6,516 nucleotides of DNA, taken from NCBI GenBank assembly GCA_011065005.1, contig JAAKFP010000145.1, forward strand, positions 1-6,516. The letters are read 5' to 3'. Every line of letters begins with the position of its first letter. The first letter of the stretch is position 1. Below the pieces are notes generated by a model. The model made no database searches. It was given only the letters and a program-made list of their open reading frames with translations, and was not told the DNA's origin. This stretch comes from Chlamydiota bacterium (lineage in GTDB: Bacteria > Chlamydiota > Chlamydiia > Chlamydiales > Waddliaceae). Made by a program: the position numbers and the translations under genes. Shown in pieces: positions 1 through 6,270 of the stretch.

Positions 1-146
1 TGTGATTAAGGTTAAATCTTAGCACTCCTGAAAATTTGTAGTGTCCAAACGATATAGCAAAAACAATCTAGCATGCTCATTTATAAACACTTAAAAAACT
101 ACAAGAGGTGAACTTGGGTTAAGAAAAAGATTTCAACGTGAAGATC

Positions 147-292
147 GCAAAGAGTTTGGGAGTACGGGGACTTGTCACCGTTTTGGTATCCATCGACTTG
201 TCGATGGTTTTGGTGCAGATGCTCACAAATATCACCGACAAGTCGGCGACTAACAAAACGGTGACAAGTCCCCGTACTCCCAAATTTATTGC
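147..292. repeat. Large palindromic element (31-bp perfect inverted arms, imperfect inner stem)
   Basis: Bases 155-185 are the exact reverse complement of 254-284 (31 pairs, no mismatch). The same dyad centre (between 219 and 220) pairs further bases outward (147-150 with 289-292) and inward: 194-203 (cgacttgtcg) pairs perfectly with 236-245 (cgacaagtcg). The 8-mer gacttgtc occurs at 169 and 195, and its complement gacaagtc at 237 and 263, so each arm carries the motif twice at 26-base spacing. Each arm also contains small self-hairpins, for example 190-196 with 201-207. I see no transposase and no clear target-site duplication. It could be a miniature mobile element, a REP-like doublet or a structured RNA. 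The palindrome is seen directly; its nature is inference. Confidence 0.9.
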
Positions 293-406
293 TAACCACA
301 AACTCTCAGGGTACGCGTTTTTGTAATGAATCGCTTAAGTTGACGGCATTGCCTGAACAGTTACCGGCAGCTTAAGTATTTATATTGATTTTAATTATCA
401 TCTAAA

Positions 407-436
407 TTAAACTGTTTAGTAATTATTCGCTATAAA
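407..436 (+). promoter_or_regulatory. Candidate promoter for tsaD
   Basis: TTAAAC (407-412) and TATAAA (431-436) are separated by 18 bases and lie in an AT-rich stretch just before the gene. The predicted start of transcription, near 443, would leave only about six bases before the tsaD ATG, so the transcript would be almost leaderless. This fits the lack of any Shine-Dalgarno-like sequence before that ATG. The -35 match is weak, so this is a suggestion only. Confidence 0.3.
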
Positions 437-448
437 GCTCAATATTTC

Positions 449-1474
449 ATGTTAGTTCTAGGTATCGAAAGCACTTGTGATGAGACTGGATGCGCCATAG
501 TACGAGACGGCAAAGAGATCCTTTCAAATGTTGTAGCCTCTCAACACGATATCCATGCAAAATATGGTGGAGTTTTTCCGGAACTTGCCAGCCGCAGACA
601 CACAGAAGTGATGATCCCCGTAATTGATAGCGCCTTGAACAAAGCAGGGATCTCCCTCAACCACGTGGATTTAATCGCTGTAGCACATGGGCCCGGATTA
701 CTCGGAGCGCTGTTAGTTGGACTCAACGCCGCAAAAACAATGGCCTTTTCACTATCAAAACCCTTTATCGGTATCAACCATGTAGAAGCACACATCTACG
801 CCGCAATTATGTCCCAACACACCCCTCCATCCCTCCCCTGCTTAGGTGTGATTCTATCAGGAGCACATACAAGTATTATCTACATTCGTGAGATCGGATC
901 ATACGAATTGCTCGCCCAAACAACAGATGATGCCATAGGCGAAGCTTTTGATAAAGTGGCCAAAGTAATGGATATTCCCTATCCTGGCGGGCCCAAAATC
1001 GAGGCTCTGGCTAAAGAAGGCGATCCTCAGAGCTACCCTTTAAAAGCAGGACAAGTCAAAGGTAGGCCATTAGATTTCTCTTTCAGTGGAATTAAAACAG
1101 GTGTTCTGTACGCGGTAAAGGGACAAAACGGCTTGATCGATGGAAAAGACAAGATATCTAAGTCGGACAAGTCTGACATAGCCGCCTCTTTCCAGCGCAT
1201 AGTTTTTTCCGATGTGATAACTAAAGTTTTGAAAGTAGCAAGTGAACGTGATTGCCAAACAATTATTTTCGGAGGCGGAGTCACCAACAATTCCCGTTTG
1301 CGTGAGATGTTTGCAGAAGCGGCACCAAACCATTATCTCTGCTGGCCTTCAAAGGGTCTGAGCTTAGATAATGCAGCCATGATTGCAGGTCTTGGCTACC
1401 ATAGGTATCTCAAACAGGGAACAGGAGATCCCTACGATCTAGAGGCTCTCACTCGAATTCGTTTTTCTACTTGA
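449..1474 (+). CDS. tsaD: tRNA N6-adenosine threonylcarbamoyltransferase TsaD
   Basis: TsaD transfers the threonylcarbamoyl group from threonylcarbamoyl-AMP to A37 of tRNAs that read ANN codons, giving t6A. It works in the cytoplasm with TsaB and usually TsaE, neither of which is in this window. The 341 residues are the normal family length. Visible motifs in order: GIESTCDET (5-13) in the N-terminal ASKHA fold; FPELASRRH (43-51); the metal-binding NHVEAH with H111 and H115; SGAHT (137-141); GEAFDKVAK (164-172); YPGGP (178-182); FSFSGIKT (210-217); GGGVTNN (275-281); and DNAAMIA (307-313), whose D307 is the third metal ligand. One oddity is Ala139, where the family normally has SGGHT. The ATG at 449 lies directly before the conserved LVLGIEST start, but no Shine-Dalgarno is seen. 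The gene runs toward rpmG, which has its own promoter. The identification is secure. Confidence 0.97.
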   Translation: MLVLGIESTCDETGCAIVRDGKEILSNVVASQHDIHAKYGGVFPELASRRHTEVMIPVIDSALNKAGISLNHVDLIAVAHGPGLLGALLVGLNAAKTMAFSLSKPFIGINHVEAHIYAAIMSQHTPPSLPCLGVILSGAHTSIIYIREIGSYELLAQTTDDAIGEAFDKVAKVMDIPYPGGPKIEALAKEGDPQSYPLKAGQVKGRPLDFSFSGIKTGVLYAVKGQNGLIDGKDKISKSDKSDIAASFQRIVFSDVITKVLKVASERDCQTIIFGGGVTNNSRLREMFAEAAPNHYLCWPSKGLSLDNAAMIAGLGYHRYLKQGTGDPYDLEALTRIRFST

Positions 1475-1500
1475 AATTTAATGTTTTTATTTACTATGAT
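1471..1500 (+). promoter_or_regulatory. Probable promoter of the rpmG-lolC/E-lolD operon
   Basis: TTGAAA (1471-1476) and TATGAT (1495-1500) lie 18 bases apart, each close to the sigma-70-type consensus. The -35 box overlaps the tsaD stop codon (1472-1474). Predicted transcription start is near 1507, giving a leader of about 28 bases that contains the strong rpmG ribosome binding site. The 60-base gap between tsaD and rpmG is otherwise empty, and no terminator hairpin is seen there, so read-through from tsaD is also possible. Confidence 0.5.
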
Positions 1501-1520
1501 TTACGTATTCATAAAGACAT

Positions 1521-1526
1521 GAGGAG
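1521..1526 (+). promoter_or_regulatory. Strong ribosome binding site of rpmG
   Basis: GAGGAG ends eight bases before the ATG at 1535. It is one of the best Shine-Dalgarno matches in the window and fixes the start of this short gene. The sites before tsaD and the cystathionine beta-synthase gene are weak or absent by comparison. Confidence 0.8.
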
Positions 1527-1534
1527 AATGTTCA

Positions 1535-1690
1535 ATGGCAAGCAAAAGAGAGAAAATTAAGCTAAGAAGTCAAAAAAGTCACTTTCATTACTACACCTTC
1601 AAAAATAAGACGAAAACACCCGACCGAATTGTCTTGAAAAAATACGATCCTGTTGTGCGTGAACATGTCGAGTTCAAGGAAACAAAGTAA
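1535..1690 (+). CDS. rpmG: 50S ribosomal protein L33 (cysteine-free form)
   Basis: A 51-residue, highly basic protein starting [12 protein letters not shown] and ending [14 protein letters not shown]. The REKIKL start, the central KNK.K.P.R segment, the [10 protein letters not shown] core and the KE.K end are the L33 signature. It is a component of the large ribosomal subunit near the E site. There are no cysteines, so this is the zinc-independent form. The start is set by GAGGAG eight bases upstream. The lolC/E-type permease gene begins 18 bases after the stop, so they are probably co-transcribed; the order rpmG - permease - lolD matches what I recall for Chlamydia. This gene is short enough to be missed by ORF callers with a length cut-off. 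Confidence 0.95.
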   Translation: MASKREKIKLRSQKSHFHYYTFKNKTKTPDRIVLKKYDPVVREHVEFKETK

Positions 1691-1708
1691 TCTCTAGGGT
1701 TAAAATTT

Positions 1709-3310
1709 ATGTTTGAACTCTCTGTTGCCCTCAAGTATCTTATACCGCGATGGCGGCAGCTTTCAGTTTCCATTATCAGTGTGATATCCATTATTGTAAT
1801 AGCCTTGGTCGTATGGCTGATTGTCGTCTTTTTTTCGGTCACCCATGGTTTGGAAAAAAACTGGATCAACAAGCTGATTGCATTGACAGCACCTGTTAGA
1901 GTAACGCCCACAAAAGAGTATTATAATTCTTACTACTATCTCTCCGATAGTATCAGCGCAAATGCAAACTACACCTTGAAATCGATTGGAGAAAAACTAG
2001 CCTCTCCCACCGCAAATGCCTACGATCCCGATTTCGATGAAGAGGTTCCCGGGCAATGGCAATCTCCCGACCTAGACGCAGGCGGCAACGTAAAAGATCT
2101 CGTCAAACTCGCTTTCAATTCCCTCAAAAACTTGGATAGTATTCCTGAGCTTGAAGCCCGTGAGTATGAGATGACGGTCACCAATCTGCACCTTCAACTT
2201 CTTCGGGAAAAAGCCCCCTCAGAAGCTCCTGAGGCAGAGCAGGATCCAATGTATATTTCGCAAGCTGTGTATTTAGGATCCTACGATGCCGGCAATCCAA
2301 ATTTACCAAACTCAATGTTACCGGCCACGAAGGGTGATGTGCAGAATTTGATGGCAATGGCACCTTCTGATTCTCATTCTCTTTTCAAGGAGATCTCAGA
2401 CCAAGACGACTCCCCTGTGTGGCTATTTGATTCCTCCATGCCTGCGTCCTTACCTAGCGAACCGGAAATTGGTGATGCGATACTCCTACCAAAACCTTTT
2501 CAAGACTCGGGTGTCTTGATCGGAGATCGCGGCTATTTTTCCTACCAAACTCCAACAGCAACCTCAATACAAGAACAGAGGGTTCCCATCTTCGTAGCAG
2601 GGTTTTATGATCCGGGGATTATTCCATTCGGAGGAAAGATTGTTCTGGCGAACCAACACCTCACATCCATGATCCGCTCTGCCTATCCACAAGAGGAAAC
2701 GGCCTTGAGCAATGGAATCAATGTCCGATTCGCAAGATTAGATGACGCTGAGCTCGTCAAAGAAAAGCTGCAAAAAGCGTTCCTAGACGCAGGTATCGAT
2801 AAATATTGGCACATCGAAACCTACCGTGAATTTGAATTCACTAAAGACCTCTTACAACAGCTGCGAAGCGAGCGAAATTTGTTCTCGTTAATATCTGCAG
2901 TCATCATTATTGTTGCTTGTTCAAATATAATTTCCATGCTCATCATCCTCGTTAATGACAAGAAAATGGAAATCGGCATCCTCCGTTCCATGGGAGCCTC
3001 CCCTCAAAGCATTGCCACAATTTTTGGATTGTGCGGGGTTGTGATGGGTTTTCTAGGAAGTTTAATAGGCGTATTGGCAGCTCTCGTTACCCTGAGAAAC
3101 CTGCAAGGACTTATTGACTTGATCACTCGACTTCAAGGGTTCGATGCATTCAATCCTGTGTTCTATGGAGATAAACTGCCCAATGAGGTGAGCTTTGAGG
3201 CATTGGTATTTGTCATGGGAGTCACAGCTCTCATCTCATTAATTGCAGGTGTTGTCCCCGCGGTCAAGGCGTGTTTACTTCGCCCTTCAGCAATTTTGAG
3301 GTCTGAATAA
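1709..3310 (+). CDS. lolE: LolC/LolE-family lipoprotein-releasing permease
   Basis: This is the inner-membrane subunit of the Lol ABC transporter, which extracts mature outer-membrane lipoproteins from the inner membrane and passes them to LolA. Of the 533 residues, a short cytoplasmic N-terminus leads into TM1 (about 19-43). A large periplasmic domain (about 45-388) follows, then TM2 (391-415), TM3 (437-460) and TM4 (496-518), which is the FtsX/LolC topology. After TM2 comes NDKKMEIGILRSMGAS (416-431), the conserved cytoplasmic stretch of the family. E. coli LolC and LolE are about 400-414 residues, so this one is over 100 longer, the extra length lying in the periplasmic domain (acidic and proline-rich near 100-260). 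AGGG at 1696-1699 serves as ribosome binding site. The stop codon abuts the lolD start. Only one permease gene is present here, so it may act as a homodimer (LolF-like) unless a partner lies elsewhere. LolC and LolE cannot be told apart from this sequence. Confidence 0.88.
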   Translation: MFELSVALKYLIPRWRQLSVSIISVISIIVIALVVWLIVVFFSVTHGLEKNWINKLIALTAPVRVTPTKEYYNSYYYLSDSISANANYTLKSIGEKLASPTANAYDPDFDEEVPGQWQSPDLDAGGNVKDLVKLAFNSLKNLDSIPELEAREYEMTVTNLHLQLLREKAPSEAPEAEQDPMYISQAVYLGSYDAGNPNLPNSMLPATKGDVQNLMAMAPSDSHSLFKEISDQDDSPVWLFDSSMPASLPSEPEIGDAILLPKPFQDSGVLIGDRGYFSYQTPTATSIQEQRVPIFVAGFYDPGIIPFGGKIVLANQHLTSMIRSAYPQEETALSNGINVRFARLDDAELVKEKLQKAFLDAGIDKYWHIETYREFEFTKDLLQQLRSERNLFSLISAVIIIVACSNIISMLIILVNDKKMEIGILRSMGASPQSIATIFGLCGVVMGFLGSLIGVLAALVTLRNLQGLIDLITRLQGFDAFNPVFYGDKLPNEVSFEALVFVMGVTALISLIAGVVPAVKACLLRPSAILRSE

Positions 3311-3988
3311 ATGAGCGAAACAATTTTACAAGCCAAAAACATACACAAGACATTTGACTATCCAGTCAAAGCGCAAATCCTGAAAGGCGTAGATCTTACG
3401 GTATCTCGCGGTGAAAGTATTGCGATCATGGGACGCTCCGGAGAAGGGAAAAGCACCCTCCTTTATATCTTGGGAACTCTTGAGACTCCATGCAAAGGAA
3501 CCCTCGAAATTGCGGGGCAAGATATTTCTCACTTTAATAAAAGCACGATCAGAAATCGCCGCGTTGGCTTCGTGTTCCAATCGTTCCATCTCCTTGAAGA
3601 TTATACAGCTCTAGAAAATGTCCTCATGCCCGCACGCGTCGGCCGAAGATCTATAACAAAAGGCAGTGAAGCTTACAAAAAAGGGCTCGAACTTCTCGAC
3701 CACGTAGGACTTTCCGACCGATCACATTTTCATACCAAACAACTCTCCGGTGGAGAAAAACAACGCGTGGCTATTGCGCGTGCTCTTTGTAATGATCCGG
3801 ACATCATTCTCGCAGACGAACCCTCCGGAAACCTCGACAGTCAAAATGCTAAGGTCATCCATGACCTCCTTCTCAACTTTACTCACCAAAATCATAAGGC
3901 TCTTATTATGGTCACCCACGACCAAGACCTTGCCAAACTCTGCGACACACAGTACCACCTCCAGGAGGGAGTGTTGGAGAGGGGTTAA
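3311..3988 (+). CDS. lolD: Lipoprotein-releasing system ATP-binding protein LolD
   Basis: This is the cytoplasmic ATPase that powers the Lol lipoprotein release complex with the upstream permease. All ABC motifs are present in 225 residues: Walker [10 protein letters not shown] (41-49), Q-loop Q90 ([10 protein letters not shown]), signature LSGGEKQR (145-152), Walker B IILADE (165-170) running into PSGNLD (171-176), and H-loop His203 (VTHD). GFVFQ.FHLL and ADEPSGNLD are typical of the LolD/MacB/FtsE type. The ATG directly follows the TAA of the permease gene, and GAGG (3298-3301) inside that gene is the ribosome binding site, so translation is probably coupled. The last codons (GVLERG and stop) lie inside the long palindrome at 3963-4121, so the C-terminus may have been shaped by that element. 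Protein length is close to that of E. coli LolD. Confidence 0.95.
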   Translation: MSETILQAKNIHKTFDYPVKAQILKGVDLTVSRGESIAIMGRSGEGKSTLLYILGTLETPCKGTLEIAGQDISHFNKSTIRNRRVGFVFQSFHLLEDYTALENVLMPARVGRRSITKGSEAYKKGLELLDHVGLSDRSHFHTKQLSGGEKQRVAIARALCNDPDIILADEPSGNLDSQNAKVIHDLLLNFTHQNHKALIMVTHDQDLAKLCDTQYHLQEGVLERG

Positions 3989-4121
3989 AACACAGAGGCA
4001 CAGAGAAGCAGAGAAGCAGAGAAGAAAAGAGAAATATAATAAAAAAATATTTTTTTACTTTCTCTTTTTCCTCTGCGTCTCTGTGCCTCTGTGTTTTAAC
4101 CCCTCTCCAACACTCCCCCCT
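3963..4121. repeat. Long palindrome at the lolD 3' end, possible terminator
   Basis: Bases 3967-4005 are the exact reverse complement of 4079-4117 (39 pairs). The match resumes outward at 3963-3965/4119-4121 after one mismatch. Inward the arms continue imperfectly to an A7-TA-T7 tip at 4041-4056. The left arm includes the last seven lolD codons with the stop, so the right arm is an inverted copy of the lolD 3' end. The middle part (cacagaggcacagag) resembles a low-complexity intergenic sequence I recall from many unrelated bacterial genomes. An 8-base unit agagaagc is tandemly repeated (about 2.6 copies, from 4003) in the left arm only. As RNA it would form a very stable hairpin and could end or protect the lolD transcript, but no clear T-run follows it, so a classic intrinsic terminator is not shown. 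Confidence 0.92.
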
Positions 4122-4169
4122 CTGAATTTCTTTCTTGACTAAAACCCATAAACCATCAACATGTAGTAA

Positions 4170-4175
4170 TATAAC
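4170..4175 (+). promoter_or_regulatory. Candidate -10 box for the second operon
   Basis: TATAAC lies 23 bases before the ATG at 4199 and would start transcription near 4182, leaving GCGGGA (4186-4191) as a weak ribosome binding site. A good -35 hexamer at the right distance is missing: TTGACT at 4135-4140 is 29 bases upstream, which is too far for a standard spacer. A promoter is expected here, because the palindrome separates this operon from lolD, but its exact position is uncertain. Confidence 0.25.
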
Positions 4176-4198
4176 AAGATGAATAGCGGGACACCGAG

Positions 4199-5269
4199 AT
4201 GCTAAGAAAACGATTAAATCTGTTTAATTTTGACGATCGAATCTGCTTCATTGTCGGGTTGTCAATAGTTGCGGGGCTTGTCCTCACCCTGACTTCGGTA
4301 TTAGAGCTTTGCACTTCATCATGCTCGGAAGGGCACAAATATCGAATGTTGGGCATGTCATTTGGATCCTTTGGAATGATCTTCTTTGTCGCATTAGGAT
4401 TTATCCATACCCTCTCACAAAGATTTGAGATATTGTCATTTACGAAAAGCCTACTCTTTGCCAGTGCACTGGGAGGGGAAATGATGTTTATCATCGTTCA
4501 AAAGTATTACATTGGAGCCTGGTGTCCTGTTTGTCTGGGAATTGCGGCATGTGTCGCTGTTGGATCTTGTGCTCTAGGATACAGCTATATCAAAAAACAC
4601 AGAACTTTGATCAGAAATGAAAATAAGGGGGAAACGATGAAAAGCCTTTACAGAGGGTTAACATCTACAGCGGCAGTATTTATTGGATTTGTGATTGCCT
4701 TTTTAGGCGTTGCCAAATACGACCCATTGGAAGCAGCACAGAATAGCATCAAAGAAACTTTAGCTTTTGGCGATAGCAGCTCAGACATTGAAGTCTACCT
4801 GTTTACCGACTGGGCATGCCCAGCATGCAGAAAGTTAGAACCCAATCTACAGAAGATGGCAGAAGCTTGCATGAAGGAAGCAAAATTTATCTTCGTTGAT
4901 CATGTTGTTCACCCCGAAACCTTAAATTTCCTTCCCTTCCACCTTTCATTTTTGCTAAATAACAAACCTAAATATTTTCAACTTCGTCAAATGTTGACGG
5001 AAATTTCCGAAACAACAGGAGCCCCAACTGAAGATGAGATCGAAACTTCTGCTGCCCAATTGGGAGTAACCTATAATGAACTCAACTACTCTGACGTTGC
5101 CTTAGGAATCAAGTATTTTACAAAACTCGGCGAAAAGTTTAAAATCAAAGGAACTCCAACGATGGTGATCATCAACAGGGAAGCCAAAAAAGGGAAAAAA
5201 TTAACTGGAAACAAGGAAATAACAAAAGACAACGCTTTAAAAGCCATAGAAACATTGAAAAGCTTATGA
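4199..5269 (+). CDS. VKOR-DsbA-like fusion, disulfide bond formation protein
   Basis: The protein probably makes disulfide bonds in the periplasm: the VKOR part would reoxidise the thioredoxin-like part and pass electrons to quinone. The N-terminal half has four likely helices (about 15-35, 49-72, 83-102, 107-130), a cysteine pair C38/C42 in the first loop, and the quinone-side motif WCPVC (C109, C112), as in VKOR/DsbB-like enzymes. A fifth helix (about 153-172) leads to a soluble domain (about 190-356) with the active site WACPAC (C207, C210) and the cis-proline loop GTPT (P320), as in DsbA/DsbH-type oxidoreductases. The first pair is spaced C-x3-C, shorter than I recall for most VKORs. C224 is an extra cysteine. 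From memory, Chlamydia carries DsbB-like and DsbH as separate neighbouring genes, so this would be the fused form. Met147 (base 4637) has its own good ribosome binding site. The stop overlaps the next gene by ATGA. Family assignment is firm; direction of the redox reaction is inferred. Confidence 0.85.
   Translation: MLRKRLNLFNFDDRICFIVGLSIVAGLVLTLTSVLELCTSSCSEGHKYRMLGMSFGSFGMIFFVALGFIHTLSQRFEILSFTKSLLFASALGGEMMFIIVQKYYIGAWCPVCLGIAACVAVGSCALGYSYIKKHRTLIRNENKGETMKSLYRGLTSTAAVFIGFVIAFLGVAKYDPLEAAQNSIKETLAFGDSSSDIEVYLFTDWACPACRKLEPNLQKMAEACMKEAKFIFVDHVVHPETLNFLPFHLSFLLNNKPKYFQLRQMLTEISETTGAPTEDEIETSAAQLGVTYNELNYSDVALGIKYFTKLGEKFKIKGTPTMVIINREAKKGKKLTGNKEITKDNALKAIETLKSL
4627..4639 (+). promoter_or_regulatory. 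Internal ribosome binding site and ATG before the DsbA-like half
   Basis: GGGGGA (4627-4632) precedes an in-frame ATG at 4637 by four bases, within the linker between the VKOR and thioredoxin parts. Starting there gives a 210-residue protein beginning MKSLYRG, followed by one hydrophobic helix and the thioredoxin domain. This is the layout of a free-standing, membrane-anchored or secreted DsbA/DsbH-like protein. The site is a better Shine-Dalgarno match than the one before the full-length start. Use in vivo is unproven. Confidence 0.45.
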
Positions 5270-6255
5270 CCCTCCAACAGGCCTATGACAAGATACTTGA
5301 CACAATAGGAAGTACCCCTCTTGTCAGACTGCAGCGCCTCCATGACAATGAAGACATCACAATTCTAGCAAAGCTGGAGTTTTTAAATCCCAGCTTCAGC
5401 ATTAAGGATCGTATCGTCAAACATATCATCGATGATGCAGAACAAACAGGAAAGCTGAAGCCCGGGGGCACCATCATTGAAAACACCTCGGGAAACACCG
5501 GCGCCTCTGTAGCTATGATCGCCGCCATCCGCGGATATAAAGCGATCCTCACCATGCCCGATAAAGTTAGCAAAGAAAAACAAAATGCCTTGAAGGCGTA
5601 TGGTGCGGAAATCGTTATCACACCCACAGACGCCCCTATCGACTCTCCAGAGCACTATGTCAATAAAGCAAAGCAGCTGGTCGAAGAAACCCCTAACAGC
5701 TTCCGCGTCAACCAATACGACAACCTAAAAAACCCTGAGGCGCATTACTTGACAACAGGTCCCGAAATCTGGGAACAAACAAAAGGGCAAGTCGACTACT
5801 TTATTGCCAGCTCTAGCACCGGAGGGACGATTTCAGGTACTGGCCGCTTTCTCAAGGAGAAAAATCCTAAGATTCAAGTGATCATGCCCGACCCCATCGG
5901 CTCCATCTATTACGAATACTTCAAGACAGGAAAGGTCCCCGAAGAAGGACACTGTACATACAATCTCGAAGGGATTGGCGAAGACCACATGGCACAAGCG
6001 ATCGATTTTTCCGTCATTGATGATGTTGTTCAGGTGACAGATGCGGATGCCTTTAGAGTGTCTCGCCTTCTAGCAACCAAAGAAGGAATCCTCGCCGGCG
6101 GATCCAGTGGCGCAAATGTCTGGGCCGCTCTTGAGCTAGCAAAAACTCTGAACAGACCTGCCACGATCGTAACTGTGCTTCCAGATGGTGGAGTAAAATA
6201 TTTAAGTAAAATCTATGACGACGATTGGATGCGCTCGCACCAGTTGCTGTCTTAA
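5266..6255 (+). CDS. cbs: Cystathionine beta-synthase-like PLP enzyme
   Basis: This fold-type II PLP enzyme probably condenses serine (or O-acetylserine) with homocysteine to cystathionine. In 329 residues it shows GSTPLVRL (15-22), the PLP lysine K47 in NPSFSIKDR (41-49), the substrate loop TSGNTG (74-79), the phosphate loop STGGTISG (174-181), and GGSSGAN (268-274) contacting the pyridine ring. DPIGSI (199-204), LEGIGEDH (224-231) and the ending LPDGGVKYLSKIYDDDWM resemble cystathionine beta-synthase more than plain cysteine synthase CysK. There is no N-terminal haem region and no C-terminal CBS-domain pair, so it is the short bacterial form. The phosphate loop reads SSTGGT where relatives have GTGGT. 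The ATG overlaps the preceding stop (ATGA) and has no ribosome binding site of its own, pointing to coupled translation. A gamma-lyase family gene follows, supporting the beta-synthase role. A cysteine synthase acting on O-acetylserine is the main alternative. Confidence 0.85.
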   Translation: MTLQQAYDKILDTIGSTPLVRLQRLHDNEDITILAKLEFLNPSFSIKDRIVKHIIDDAEQTGKLKPGGTIIENTSGNTGASVAMIAAIRGYKAILTMPDKVSKEKQNALKAYGAEIVITPTDAPIDSPEHYVNKAKQLVEETPNSFRVNQYDNLKNPEAHYLTTGPEIWEQTKGQVDYFIASSSTGGTISGTGRFLKEKNPKIQVIMPDPIGSIYYEYFKTGKVPEEGHCTYNLEGIGEDHMAQAIDFSVIDDVVQVTDADAFRVSRLLATKEGILAGGSSGANVWAALELAKTLNRPATIVTVLPDGGVKYLSKIYDDDWMRSHQLLS

Positions 6256-6270
6256 CCCTTACATCAACTC

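Larger units (their letters stand above)
1..448. other. Intergenic region without a convincing gene
   Basis: No reading frame here looks like a real protein. The only open frames of any length, on both strands, run through the palindrome at 155-284. They give mirror-image peptides (the same LGVRGLVTVL-like and TVTSPRTPK-like strings on both strands), which is what an inverted repeat does to translation and not evidence of coding. None has a ribosome binding site. Bases 1-137 are AT-rich and hold nothing I can identify; the end of an upstream gene is not visible. Bases 331-377 contain two direct copies of gcttaagt 37 bases apart, of unknown meaning. The last 50 bases probably hold the tsaD promoter. 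Confidence 0.7.

Noticed and set aside
99..326. Small open frames on both strands over the first palindrome
   Set aside because: The + and - strand peptides are near-identical mirror products of the inverted repeat, have no ribosome binding sites and resemble no protein I know.
333..377. Direct copies of gcttaagt flanking a short segment before tsaD
   Set aside because: An 8-base repeat around a palindromic core in AT-rich DNA is too weak to call an operator or target-site duplication.
1050..1177. gacaagtc at 1050 and 1166 in tsaD, the same 8-mer as in the first palindrome
   Set aside because: Both fall in conserved-frame coding sequence without arm structure around them; chance or codon bias is the simpler explanation.
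4135..4140. TTGACT as a -35 box for the VKOR-DsbA gene
   Set aside because: No acceptable -10 lies 16-18 bases downstream; the nearest good one (TATAAC at 4170) is too far away.
3750..4142. Open frame overlapping lolD that ends in a KR-rich then hydrophobic peptide
   Set aside because: It lies in another frame of lolD and then translates the palindrome; such HREAEKQRR/LCVSVPLCF peptides are typical spurious products of this repeat.
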